DNA from: Apostichopus japonicus
Taxonomy: Eukaryota > Echinodermata > Holothuroidea > Aspidochirotida > Stichopodidae
Reading direction: 5' to 3'
Assembly (NCBI RefSeq): GCF_037975245.1
Contig: NC_092569.1
Span: forward strand, 13,846,501 to 13,910,500
DNA length: 64,000 bases
This document shows positions 24,701 through 37,107 of this stretch, piece after piece. Position 1 is the stretch's first letter; each line of letters starts with the position of its first letter. The notes beneath the pieces are model-generated. The model was not told the DNA's origin. It was given only the letters and a program-made list of their open reading frames with translations, and searched no databases. Both the position numbers and the translations under genes were made by a program.

Positions 24701-27700
24701 AACGTCAGCTGTAATTGGTAGGAGACATGATGGTGATTATCCATCCATACCAATCATCAAAAGTTTCAAGCTATTCAAATATCATGTGGTTCATTATTTT
24801 CTTTTGCATATTACAAGTCAAATCCAACCACAGTGAACAGTTACGAAATAAGTGATCATACTTTTGGTTAATATCAGAACAATAACTAAAATTCCTTCAT
24901 TTTCAGTTTCTCAACTCGACTGGGTGTAAGCGAGTTTCTTAGGTCAAACGACTGGTGCACCATAGTTTATACGATTCAAAGAGATTGATATGGAAGTCTT
25001 ATGTATTTGTAAGCATTTTTCTTCACCTTCCAGACAAACCGTCAAATCCAACCACAGTACAGGATAATTACCAAACAGGTGATCATACAACAGGTAAATC
25101 TATGCCAGTATTTATTTCTTGCATTCCTCTTTTCAGTTCTGACCAAAGTTCACGCAATCCGACTAACATGTAAGATAGGTGACTTTTATAAGGAACATTA
25201 CTCAATTCGACGAATATATGTGTAAGGAAGCAAGTGATGGGTGAATATCACTTCATACAAATAATGAACAATAACTAATATTCCTTTATTTCATTTCTAA
25301 CATAGTTCTTACAATCCAAATAGGTTTATTACCATATTGAATGACAAGCTCAGCTCGAGTTAAATTAAGTCAATGTACAGGAGAATCACAAATGAAAATC
25401 AAAATGAATCAGGGATTAAAAAATAAGTTCTGGTAAGCATTTTGAATATATTTCACTGTATTGCGTCCGCAGAAAGATGTATGACAGTTATTAGAAAATC
25501 TGCTAGAATACACATCATGTAAATGAGATACAAATATAAAGCGATAGAGAGATGAATCTGATCCAAAATAACATTGTAATATATCTTAACGCGGAATCAA
25601 AGAATTTTAAAATGTTGTTCTCTGTTAATACTTACGAGTTAGAACTGTAAGTCTGAGGATAGCATTGTAACTTCTGTTGCAATCACGGTCTGGTTGTTGG
25701 TTTGTGACGTTATAAGAACGAACGTAAAAAGACTGTGGCAAATCCATGATCAAACTTTATGCACTGCGGCAAACATTAAACACTTAGAAACATCATTTCG
25801 TGCCAACAAAATGTGCTTGCAGACATATTATATATTTAGATTAGTTTCATAATAGTGACTGAGTTTACTTCTTCTATCACAAATTAAAAATATATGGATT
25901 TGTAATGCTTTCATTATATATTGTTACAGATGTAGCGTTCAATCCAAGCACAGAAAAAACTACTTACAAATCAACCGACCATTCAACAGGTAAAATATTA
26001 AGACTATCTTTACTAACGAACGGAATTTTTAGTTTAAATTTTAGTTGTGATAAGAATATTGTCTGCATTTCATTTCACTTCTTTTTATGACATTATTTTT
26101 ATTCTATTGTAAATATTTTTCTTCTTTTTAAATAAAAGTAACAACATTACGTCAAATCACTGCGGAAATTTTCAAAACAACTGATGGAATTATTGATGAA
26201 TATTTACCGTCAAGCGGTAGTAATTGTACAAACTAAATTGTTTCATAAAAAGATTAACGACATTAAAATTATCCAAAATAACGGAAGTTAGACAAGCCAA
26301 GTTATTTTGCTATAGATGATTTTCTTTCCATGTTGACAATCATAGGGAAATGGACTTACCACCTTTATTTCATATACTTTATCTTGCAATATAGAGAAAA
26401 CTCCCATCAAATAATAATAAGATTGAGAAATTATTGAGAACATCTAATCCGCAAAAATGCTAAAAAAAACTATTATTTTGATTGCTACAAAAGAGTTATA
26501 CGGATGTGTCATGTGACAGTGAAACTCCACGCATCATATCAACACGATAAGGTGTTTTGTTTAAATTAATAGTAACAACAGTCGAGAGTTCGTTGTGTAA
26601 GAAATTGCAACAATCAGGTATCCATTTGATATTTTGCAACCAGCTTCTTTCAAAACATGTATTTTGCCTTGATTACTTGAAAAAAATAACGCATATGAAC
26701 AGCTTTTTCTTAATACCTTTTATTTGTGTTCTTTATACTTATATCAAGTATTTATCACAGTTCATAGACTTTCACAGCAGTAGGTTTTGCACCATTCTGG
26801 CGTCTTACGTACTTTATGTTTATGTTAACATCTCTAACAGATTCAACGTCAAATCCAACAACTATAGAAACTGATAGATCAACTCAACAGACTACAGGTA
26901 AAGGTTATTTACTGTATAAGCTTACCCTATTCGATACAATATCAAAATCGAAAATCATGTATATATACCACCCCACCCCACCCTACTCACCCCTTCCTTC
27001 CATTTGCTGTCTTTATCATCATAGTTATTATCATCTAATATACTGATGCTTTCGTAAAAGCTTTCATCAATGAGTTTGAAAGATTCAGCTGTCAATTGAT
27101 CTAGGCTTCTATTATCTGTAAATCAATATGTTCAGCTGTTTTAGGCAATAGACAATCGTCATAACTTGAAACGTTCACTGGGTATTAAATGCGGAAAACC
27201 TAAACAACTCTCAGTTTATTGTAACGATTCAACTATTCTTTTGACAGACATACAATTACATTTGTATAATGTTTAGACTTTACTTTCAAAAGCGTTTGCT
27301 ATAGAACCAGTGTACCTCTCAAGGGCATGACTTTTATGTCACTTGCTGATGAGGATGCATTAACTAATTAACTTTCATACCCACCCCCCATCCCCTCACC
27401 ATCTCCAGAAAAAGGAAAGAAAAAAGAGAGCAACTAACAAAAAACATTAACCGAGCGTATGGACCACTGAAAACCTCAACTACAAACTAATCTTAAAAGA
27501 AAAGAATTATTGACATAACAGCGCATAATTGAACATGTTGCGTGATGCGTATATGTAGATGAAACGCTTTGGACATGCGCCCAGGGAACATACAGCATTT
27601 GGGGTTCTTCTCCTACTTTGCGACGCTCCTACCATTTGAACACCTATCCCTTAGGTAAACAATCTCCACAGCAACCACATTTTAGTTTATAGTAAAGGCC

Positions 27701-30700
27701 AATTGTATCTTTAAATATGTTGTTTCATGAAAACCGAGGTAAAGCTGAAAAAAATTTCCCACATAAAAAGTCTTGCGGATGACGATGTCTACACTAATAC
27801 TGTACCACTCACCGCTGTTACATTATTCCTACACGCTGTCGATCCGAAGAATCAGAATGAGAAATATTTTTTTCTTCCTTTTATTTTTGATCTCTTTTTA
27901 TTTTGTTACTATCTAGTTCCGACAACTCCAATTTCGTGTCCATTAAATACTGTATGGTCAAACTGCACTTGCCAGACAACCTGTGATGATCCTACCGAAG
28001 TATACGGTTGCTTTAACAGCTGTGGCTCTGGAGAGACATGTCTTTGTCCAGATGGTTTCTTTTTAAGTGGGGAAGACTGTGTAACTGATAACCAATGTGG
28101 ATGTTATCATGCGACAGCTGGAGTGATTCCTGTAAGTCTTACATGCTCATTTAGACAATGAAACTTGATATTTTATTTGTTAGGTGCTCTGCAACAATAA
28201 ACAAATTTATTAATTGAAAGGGTGATTAAGTAATTCGGAAGACGAGAAATTAAAAAAATAAATGAAACAATACAGTGTATTTTGTTTTTTAGAAGGAATG
28301 ACGCTGTCCAAATCCATATACAAGAACGTTTTGTCACACACACGAGGCAGGTACATGCAGGCGATTGATTATGCAATTATTGGCAATGCTGATCAGAAAA
28401 AAAATATCATATCGATTTATATATAACATTAGTAGGCAATTTTAATCGGAAGACACCGGGGTTAACCACAGAGCTAACACTCCTAGCAGGCTTATTTTAA
28501 CACTATATCTTCTTTTTGGTTGTTGATAGAATGGAGAGTCGTACCTTGACACAACATGTTCGAATATTTGTTCATGTGAAGATAACGTGTTAAGTTGCAA
28601 CGGCTACTCTTGTAGTGCTACTGCAACGTGTCGAACTGAAGGCAATGGAAGCAAATGTATGTGTAATGATGGCTTTATGGGAGATGGTGCAACGTGTGAG
28701 CGGGTGAAGGATTGTTGGGATGTCTACAACAATGTTTCAACTGACGAGGGCCTTCACCATATCTATCCCTCTGCATGGCCGCTGTCTTCTTTTGAAGTAT
28801 ATTGTAAAGAAGGCTGGACGGTAAGTTTTGTAGTGTATATAACGATGATATACATATGTGAACCAAAAGCTGTCTGGAAGGTAGCTTGCAATATTGAGCA
28901 CACAATTTTTCTTTAATACAAAAACAATGATTCAGGATTCCATATAAACCTCTCAGACCCAATTATTGAAAAAGTTTGATCATGTATAAATCAGTTGCTC
29001 TCCTCACTTTGTGTGCTAAATAAATATTACTGAACACCAATAATTGCCTCATTAACATTTGGAAGAGAAAAAGATGATTTCGTGGGGTGTATTCTTTTAC
29101 ATTAAAACATATTTAAACGTTGTAAAATAAAACATTTTGCAACTAAGTACCGTTAATCATAGAACATGTTTTGTATGGGGGAGTGGAGTCCCCCTCACCA
29201 TTGGGCCTCAACAACGACCATTTCCGGAGGGTCGTCAAGATCGTCAAGGTGAAAGCCAACAATTTTGAATACCAGGGATTTCAAAACAATAAGGTTGATT
29301 TCGTATAGAACTCTGAGCACATACCTGTTTTAATTTCCAACACATACCAGTTGAATGACACACATATATATATATATGTAATTTCATATTTTTTACTTTA
29401 AAGCTTATACAAAAGCGTATGGACGGCTCCATTGACTTCAATAGTGACTGGGATAGCTACAAAAACGGTTTTGGTAATTTGGACGGAGAATTCTGGCTCG
29501 GAAACGAAAAGATACACACCATTACGACACAACAGAATTACGAAATTAAAATAGATTTTACAATTACCGTTTTGAATGCGGCAGTATTTTTGCAGTATGA
29601 TTTATTTCGGATCAGCACAGAGGCTGACGACTATAAACTCATAGACCTTGGTGACCAGACTGGGAGCTTCGGTAAGTACCGCTTATTCTCCTTGAAGAAT
29701 ACATAAATAACTCGATTGCAAATTTTTACGTTAAGTAATACGATGTTTTTTTACCCTCCCCCACCACCCAGCTCCGTCTAGCCCAAATAAAATGAATCAA
29801 TTGTATTGAGTTTCTCAATATTTGAAAGTGGTTTTACCTTAATACTCAAATTTTAATTTTCCCGTACGGTCACTGGTCGCAATTTTAAAGCTGTTTTCTT
29901 TACTTTTTAGCTGAAGAAAAAAACAACCGTTGACCATTTATTCAATGTTCTGATGTAAACCATAATGCAAAAGCAATGTTTTGGTGTTTATTTCTTCAGT
30001 TTGATAATAAACTTGATTACTTCAAATGGTTCGCAACAAGAATTTAGTTTATCACGTTCACTTAATCATATAGTGGACCGTTATTTGAACTACTGTAGTG
30101 AGAGTGAACATAGGTTATCAAAACCTCAACTGAGCGGAAAGTTTCTGTGATCTCTTCCACTCTTGTACCATTTCATCAAGTCAAAACTACTGGAAAGAAC
30201 CTTTCATAAGCGCTGTTTGCTTTGTATATCGTCACAATCCAAAGCAATGCTTTTGTAAAATGATTACGTGATAATGGTCCGGTAGACTAATTAGTGCAAA
30301 CCACAAGAAAATTAACCTATATGACCTAAACCAAATTTAGACCATTAGTGTTGTCTTTCAAATATTCATCGTATTTCAAGGCATTTCTTTGTATATACCA
30401 GTCATTTTTATATGTTGTGGATACCGTTGACTGCTAAAACCTCGAATATTACTACAAACTATCTCCTTCTTATGTAGATTTTTTCAATTTTATGGAATAT
30501 CATCGTGACCAAAGCTTTACCACCTACGATAGGGACAACGATGCGTCATCTTCTAACTGTGCGGTGAAACACACGGGTGGATGGTGGCACAAAGTCTGCT
30601 ACAGCAGCAACTTTAACGGTTTGTATGGAGACGACTGGGACGTTGGTATTTGCATCGTTAATAAAAACACAAGAATACACGACTGCAACATAAAAACGGT

Positions 30701-30725
30701 CGAAATGAAGATTCGACCAGTGTAA
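21796..30725 (+). CDS. FReD-P: secreted mucin-stalk / TIL / EGF / fibrinogen-domain protein
   Basis: The model joins 14 exons with matching phases: 21796-21865, 22566-22634, 23242-23316, 23704-23760, 24592-24648, 25034-25093, 25930-25989, 26139-26216, 26573-26617, 26841-26897, 27917-28131, 28530-28820, 29404-29671 and 30478-30725. This gives about 549 residues. Exon 1 is a signal peptide (MRLTVVTFACLLMCDNFMA). Exons 2-10 form a Thr/Ser-rich stalk and are all phase 1-1, which explains how they can be duplicated or skipped freely. Exon 11 is a TIL-type cysteine module, exon 12 a VWC/EGF-like module, and exons 13-14 the fibrinogen-related domain. That domain has a DRDND calcium-site-like motif and NCA...GGWW, and ends KIRPV. 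The family suggests an extracellular lectin or adhesive. Short stalk exons, especially 26573-26617, are the least certain. It is convergent with FReD-M1. Confidence 0.85.
24034..24095 (+). pseudogene. Decayed stalk exon 1 of FReD-P
   Basis: A good acceptor (TTTCTCTAACAG) leads into DQRQNLTTLGNYKTTD and then an in-frame TGA at 24081-24083. The usual TTGATCA-type end is shifted and no GT donor follows. It is related to the neighbouring SNPTT exons and is left out of the model. Confidence 0.65.
24293..24352 (+). pseudogene. Decayed stalk exon 2 of FReD-P (lost acceptor)
   Basis: It is the duplicate of the intact exon 25034-25093. The donor (G|GTAAAT) and frame are kept, encoding SNPTTVQNNCQTCGHKK, but the acceptor AG has become GG. 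It would not be expected to splice in unless a nearby cryptic AG is used. Confidence 0.65.
24818..24866 (+). pseudogene. Decayed stalk exon 3 of FReD-P
   Basis: It encodes KSNPTTVNSYEISDHTF, clearly related to the neighbouring stalk exons. The pre-exon region is shortened (TTACAAG) and the donor is a weak GTTAAT. It is not included in the model. Confidence 0.55.
27917..28131 (+). CDS. FReD-P exon 11: TIL-type cysteine-rich module
   Basis: This 215-nt exon enters in phase 1 and leaves in phase 0. It starts VPTTPISCPLNTVWSNCTC and continues with about ten further cysteines: TC, GCFNSC, CLCPDGF, DC, QCGCY. The CP...CxC...CxCPxGf...CxC spacing is that of trypsin-inhibitor-like (TIL) modules found in von Willebrand-type and zonadhesin-type proteins. 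Here it joins the stalk to the EGF-like part. Confidence 0.85.
28530..28820 (+). CDS. FReD-P exon 12: VWC/EGF-like module and start of fibrinogen domain
   Basis: A phase 0-0 exon of exactly 291 nt, the same length as its equivalents in M1, M2 and M3. It has CSNICSCEDNVLSCNGYSC, then an EGF-like ATCRTEGNGSKCMCNDGF and GDGATC. It continues into the DCWDVYNN...EVYCKEGWT start of a fibrinogen-like domain. Confidence 0.85.
29404..30725 (+). CDS. FReD-P exons 13-14: fibrinogen-related domain
   Basis: Exon 29404-29671 begins LIQKRMDGSIDFNSDWDSYK and has the hallmark GFGNLDGEFWLGNEKIH. Exon 30478-30725 holds EYHRDQSFTTYDRDND, the NCAVKHTGGWWHKVCYSS segment, NGLYGDDW, and ends MKIRPV followed by TAA. 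In ficolin-like domains the DxDND loop binds calcium and the following Cys loop lies at the ligand site. That is family knowledge and was not tested here. Confidence 0.9.
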
Positions 30726-30979
30726 GACATCGCTTTCTCGTCGGACGTGAACCGTCATGCCAATTTTCATTACATAAGCGAGTAGCTCTGTATTATTTCA
30801 CTAGAGTATTTTTAATAAGAAAATAGACATGGTTTGTGAACGGTTGCGATATGCTGCATAAAAATACATCAGTATTCTATGTGGAATTTAACGCAACGGT
30901 GTGATGTAATACAAATTGAGATGAGTTTCTGTATGCGATCTGTTTACAGTATTAATTATTTAGCTTTAAGTTTAGTTTA

Positions 30980-30985
30980 AATAAA
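30980..30985 (+). promoter_or_regulatory. Candidate polyadenylation signal of FReD-P
   Basis: AATAAA lies about 255 nt after the FReD-P stop codon and is the first canonical hexamer downstream. Usage is inferred. Confidence 0.5.
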
Positions 30986-30999
30986 GCGTTTTGTAAGGT

Positions 31000-33130
31000 T
31001 TGTTAGTCAGGTTCGTTTAAGTTGAAGCACACCAATAGACGAAGACTTAATGTCGAACTATTTTGCAAAAATTTGGAAGAAAAATGCCATAGTATATTAT
31101 ATATAGTCAACGTGTAACAGCTTCGCAGTAACTACTGTGCCGACTGTAACACTTGTTACCGTGTTGTGAGCACAGCGCAGTTGTTACTAATTTACGGTTG
31201 TGGAACATGAACAGTTGTTACTGTACTAGGTATGAGTATCGGGTGATATGCGTAATACGTCAACATTAAACGTTTTGGCAGTTGACATGCTCATTTACCG
31301 AACGAGCACTTGCCCAACATAAGAATTCTATTGCTTAATTTAATACTGATACACTGTGTTGTCTAATGTCTATAGTGTTCGTCTAGTTGTAGTTTCATAT
31401 TTTGCTGTAATGAATAAAAAAAAATAAAGGCTGACAAATATTTTGCGAAAAATATTGAAAATATTTGGAATGAATTAAATATGGAATGATAAAACAATCG
31501 CTAAAGAGACCACTATATGACATACTGAAAGACTGAGACAGAAAATAAAAATGCACTGGAACTGAAACAGTGAAACTATATAGAAGCTTTTAACATAATT
31601 GGTATGAAACTCATAATACTAGTCATATGCACTAATTGGAACTTAAATTTAAATTACAGCAAGATGAGTTAACATATATGTAATCCTATAATGCTCCCTA
31701 TTAATATATCGTTCGTGTTATCAATGTTCATTTAGATGTAACACGATTGATCATACTGCGTTGGCACATCCTCACCTCGTGTAACCTGGAAGTGTTTAAT
31801 GATCGACAATAGTAGAGGCCAAATTAATATTTTGCTCGGTAGGTCCCGTCTTATCGTTCCCACGTTGTTTGCCTACGTAGGCACTTCATCGGAAATTGGT
31901 CCAGGATAGACAGACAACCAAGGTACCAAGATAACGAACAAATAATAATGCGCAACACAATCATAATTAAGTTTTAATCCCGTCATGAAACATTATATTT
32001 AGACACATAAACACATAACTTTCCAGAAAGGAGGGCTGCTTGAATTGATGTCAGCTTTTCATACTAGAAGATTCCATCTTCTCTTCCCCGAAACTTTATT
32101 TTGCATTTTTAGAGGTTGGCCCCATACACTACCTCCACAATTCTCGACATAGGGCATATTCTAATCCCTAAGAATACACTTGGCTCTTTACCTTGATCTT
32201 GTTAATAAGAGCATTCGGCATTGAATTTTTCCCTATAATAGTCAAATACAAATAACCTATAGTTATAAATATCCACAGCTTACCAACAATGGTGATTGTT
32301 AATGTGGAGCAAGGTTTGATGGAGCCAATATGTGATCTCAATAAATGCATCTAGGTAGTTCCGAGTAATTATTTAAAAACGATGTCAATACAAGAGAGAG
32401 GTAGAAATATATTTTCAATTACAAATATTAAAAGAAATAAATACTGAAAATATTAAGGACGATGCAGGGTAATTATTCTAACAATTAAATACACCAACAC
32501 TACCCACACTGTAAGCAATATAAACACTGTTTGCAACCTATCGAAACTCACTCAATAATCACAGAGATAGAGCAACAGGTACGTAGCTCGATATGAAACT
32601 AAGCTTAAATCAGGCATTGAATCGTAACTGGCCTGATAATAAATACTTCAATCTAAACAAAGAAGCATTTGTATTAATAAACACAAACAGGGAATGTGGG
32701 GAAAAAAGAGCACTGATGGGGCTTAACAGAAAAACCGAGGATATGAACAGTTGAGTTAATTAACTAGCGTTTGTAGAAATGGATTAGGCATAGATATAGC
32801 AAAACAACATATTCCAGTCATTAAAGTCTTACATAACATTTGATTGAACTACGAGTTATCTTATGTCTAGACGTCTTTCTTATTATTTACTACTGGCTGC
32901 AAGGAACAAAAGGTAACATTAAATAGTATAAATGTTAGTGAAGTACACTTTAGAGGTATTATTATTATTACAAAAGATGATGAGTATAATTACTTCAAAT
33001 ACAACAAAGCTAGTCTTTCACTCCTTACATAGTAGGCGAATAATCTTGTGGAACTCACTGTGGTTGTAGAGGACGTACATTCATCCAATGGTTTCATGAA
33101 CGAGATGCCTATGGAAATTAAGCGGTTGTG
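31000..33130. other. Intergenic DNA between convergent FReD-P and FReD-M1
   Basis: AT-rich sequence with no exon, repeat family or RNA gene that I can support. It separates the 3' ends of the two convergent genes. Confidence 0.5.
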
Positions 33131-33275
33131 TCAGCGGCTTCATTTTAATAGACATTGCTGTAACAATACAGCTTTGTCCAATGCATTCCTTTGAAACAAA
33201 CAAATACCATTACCGTAGACAACATTGATATTGACCAAAATTTGTACCACAAGCGACCATAGTGACAAGCACATC
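33131..33275 (-). pseudogene. Decayed duplicate of the last fibrinogen exon, downstream of M1
   Basis: On the minus strand this segment retains traces of the terminal exon: WYK, NxVYGNGICLFQRNALDK, and MSIKMKPL before a TGA. It has a small deletion and at least one frameshift, and the NCA...GG portion is lost. It sits only about 60 bp beyond the stop codon of the M1 terminal exon. Confidence 0.7.
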
Positions 33276-33336
33276 TATGAGATGGCTAAAGACATTACTC
33301 TGGAAAATGGACAATATTTTTTGTTTATATATTTCA

Positions 33337-36300
33337 TCAAAGCGGCTTAATTTTCATATCCATTGCCTCAACGCTACAGTTCTTAGCTAATGTATTCCTT
33401 TGAAACAAACAAATACCATTTGGCCAAGGGTCCCCGTAGATTCCATTGAAGTTGACCGCAAAGCAAGCCGTGTACCAAAAGCCACCGACATGATGAGCAG
33501 CACAGTTTTGGACACCTTGGTCATTGTCCTGATCGAACGTTGAAAATTTCATATCTCGGTGATAATCCATGTAGTCATAACCTGTCAGATATTAAAAAAA
33601 AAGGCAACAAGACTCTAACAAACTACTTATCTACTGCAAATACCGATGTAGGTTATACATGAATGGCCAGTACTTATACTCAATTCTTCAACCCTTACAG
33701 CCCTGTCATAACCTATTGCCATTTCGGTTCCTGTTCTGTTCATCTAACTACCATTTGGTTCGCTTATTTTTGAGTATTTGCATTGTTCTAATGTCCAAGT
33801 CATTTGTCTGTGCCGCGGGATCGGATCCACCCAACACTTTCACCCACTGTCTGCCTCACACAAAAATCAATAAGGATTTATTAGCACACATTGCTTATAA
33901 ACAACCTGCGCATAATATCCCACCCATCTCAAAACGTCATGCTCTGTAACTTTCATATGTTTACCTAAACAGGCTTTTTGCAGTAAAGGTAGTTTGTTAA
34001 CAGCCTCTTTGGTCGAATTACGAGAGTGTCTGGATATGATAGGTCGTTTTATCTGTATATTGTAGACTTAAATTTTCAAAAGGTAAAGACTAAGAGGATA
34101 GATTTCTTACTATTTGCAGATTATTATCGATCGTTTCACACAAACTTGACTTTATCTCTATCATAACGACATGTCAATATGAAGCCAATTTCCCCACGAA
34201 AACTTGGATTCCAAACAGGCAATCATAAACCTTAAGTAGAAAAATAGTTGAAAAGTATTAACTTGCTTTATTTTAATATATCACTGAATATCAATTTGAC
34301 AAAAACCTACCCGACCTAACATTTTACCAGTAATGCAACATTTAAAAAGCTAGTGCCGATAAACCGGTATGCCACTTCACTTATTTCAATTAATAACTTT
34401 CACTTTCACTACTCATCATTTAATGGATAAGTACATACCATAACTTCCCGAAAAGCTTCCAAGCTCTATCTGGTAAAAGGTTGCCTCTGAACTAATGCGG
34501 AGTAGGTCGTAATGAAGATATTCGCTACCATTACCGCCATTCTCAAACCAAAGATCAATTTGGAGTTGATAGTCTTTCTGCGATGTTATGAAGTGTAACT
34601 TTTCATTTCCAAGCCAGAATTCAGAATTCAGATCCCCAAATCCATCTCTGTAGTTATTCCAATTCTCATAGAATGCCACGGAACCATTAAATCGTTTCTG
34701 AAACAGCTAAATAGCCAAAAGCGAGACTATTATAATTTTGAATATTCTTTACATGTACATGCAAGTAATAGGGTAACATTGTTGGTATGAAAGAGAATAT
34801 AAAGAAAACTATGTAAGGAAATCGCAATTTCTTACTAGTTTATGTAAATTTCAATATCTTAGAGACTTCTGAGCTCAGGCGTATTTGAGTACCTTTTATG
34901 TCAACTCAGGTAGCATATGCATAGTGCCTTATAACCGTCTACTGTTATTACTAAAAGTAAGTTTTGACCATTAACAAAAACCAAAAATATGCGGGTGAAG
35001 GGTTGCTTGTATCGATTTGAAAACTTTCCGATACATTTTGGAAGCGATTCTAAGTAAACACAAACGTGAAAAACATTTACTCAGTCGTACACTGCTAAAA
35101 GTGTTGAGCGTAATTTGCGAGTTTAACAAACATAACTCTATCCTGACGTTTGATGAAAATGAAAACTAACAATAATAACCAAATAAATAGAAAGTTGCTA
35201 TCTTTATAGTTATGCATATGAATAGTATATGAACGGAGTTTGTTGAGTGTCAATACTTGCCATCCAACCGTCTTTGCAATAAACAAAGAAAGGTCCATGT
35301 GGCCATAATGGAGGATTTATGGAATAAATGCCTTCATCGGTTGAGCCGCTGTTATAAATATCTCTACAGTCCAGGATGTTCTGACATGTGGTGCCATTTC
35401 CCCAATAGTTTTCGTTGCACTTGCAAGATGAGTTTTGACCATGGTTCTGACAGGTTGCCTTCTGACTACAGGAGTATTCTTCACAGCTGAGTACGTCATT
35501 TTCACATGTACAATACAACGTGCAGTTGATGTTCACATGCGATGATCCGTTCTGTTTAAGAAAGTTGTGACAATACAATTTAATTCTATGCTGATAAAAG
35601 ATCTTCTTTAAATATATAACAGCCATACAATATGATATAAAATACTGTATATACACTGTCCGTACTTTCTACTTAAAAATAGTTAAATTAATTTAACACT
35701 TAACAACGTTGACGTTATATTTTACCATCCTCTGCTATGCTTAGAGAAATGTAGCATTATAAGTACCAGATGCAACAAAGATAGAAGTGCAAATTGGATT
35801 CCTCTCAAAGTTATAGAATACTTCAATGCTAGTTTTATCGTTTTTGTTCGCACACTTATTTTCACATCTACTATAACACTTTTCAAATGAAAATATTTAA
35901 TGGACGTTAAATTGAATGATGGTACCGGAATGACTCCTACATCTCGATGGTAGCATCCACACTCATTCGAATGAACGCATGTTCCGTCTCGTATTAGAAA
36001 TCCGTCTGGACAGACACAAGTGTATCCTGGATCATCCGTACAATTCCTAATACATCCGTTAAGTCCATTGGGATCATTACACGAATTTTCACACGAGCAG
36101 TTCATCCAAATCATGTTGACTGGACAGGATTCTAAAATGATAAAGGTATTATCAATAATGCTACCAAATTATTGATAAAAAGGCCATTGTATTTAAATAC
36201 CGATTATTTCTTCATTACGATAAGGAATGATCGAAAGTAAAGTTGACAAACACATTAATAAACAGTTCTAGTTCTAGTTTGCATGATTATATTAGGTGAA

Positions 36301-37036
36301 ATTCAATTCAGTGTACTTTCCTCCCTTAATTTGACCAGTAAACAATGCAACCCAAAGTTAGGGTTTCTCGCATTCCATATTTAGTTCAAAGTAATGATGA
36401 TGATGCTATTGTCTTTGCAGTTGTTGTAGTTAAGCGCTTACTCACACCTTCTGTTAAAGGAATCTATATTGACGATAAATCACTTATAGTTATTGCTGTT
36501 GTTTCATGTGTTGGCGGAAATAGATGCATCCCATTGAGGGCATCGGTAATGAAGGTAATACCATATAACGATAATGGCTCATGTTGCTATAGACGGAATG
36601 ATAGCTTACCTTTAGTTGATGGCATCCACGTTGATAATAGCTCACTTGTGGTTCCTGATGTTTTATCTGTTGCAGAAACTGATCGATTTCCGTCAGTTGA
36701 CGGCATTCTTGCAGATGTTAGCTCGCTTTTAATTGTAGTTGTGGTTGTTGTCGGAATAGTCGTCCACGTTGTTTTATCTGTAGCAGAAACTGATCGCATC
36801 CCTGTCATTGATGATGATGATGATGATGGTGACGATGATGATGGTAGTGGTAGTGGTGGTGGTGATGATGATGCTGATGCTGATGATGATGATAGTGGTG
36901 GTGGTGATGATGATGGTGGTGGTGGTGGTAGTGATGTTGATGATGATGGTAGTGGTGGTGGTGATGATGATGCTGATGATGATGATGGTGGTGGTAGTGA
37001 TGGTGATGATGATGGTGATGGGGGTGGTGGTGGTGG

Positions 37037-37107
<71 letters not shown>

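Larger units (their letters stand above)
24151..25270. repeat. ~750-bp tandem duplication in FReD-P (exon plus introns)
   Basis: Segments 24151-24520 and about 24902-25270 are near-homologous. Shared strings include GACCAAAGTT, CCGACTAACATGT and AGATAGGTGACT. Each contains a DK(P/S)SNPTTVQ-type stalk exon. Only the second copy keeps a proper AG acceptor (CCTTCCAG); the first has CCTGTCGG in its place. Confidence 0.75.
23704..26897 (+). other. Phase-1 stalk-exon array of FReD-P
   Basis: Seven usable exons of 45-78 nt lie in a row. Each starts and ends in phase 1, and most encode about 19-20 residues on the pattern D-x-x-S-N-P-T-T...T-D-H-x-T. Examples include DQTSNPTTLDTHGTSDHNT and DSTSNPTTIETDRSTQQTT. 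Three decayed relatives are interspersed and annotated separately. The repeat unit is exon plus flanking intron, so the array probably grew by tandem genomic duplication. The content suggests O-glycosylation. Confidence 0.8.
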
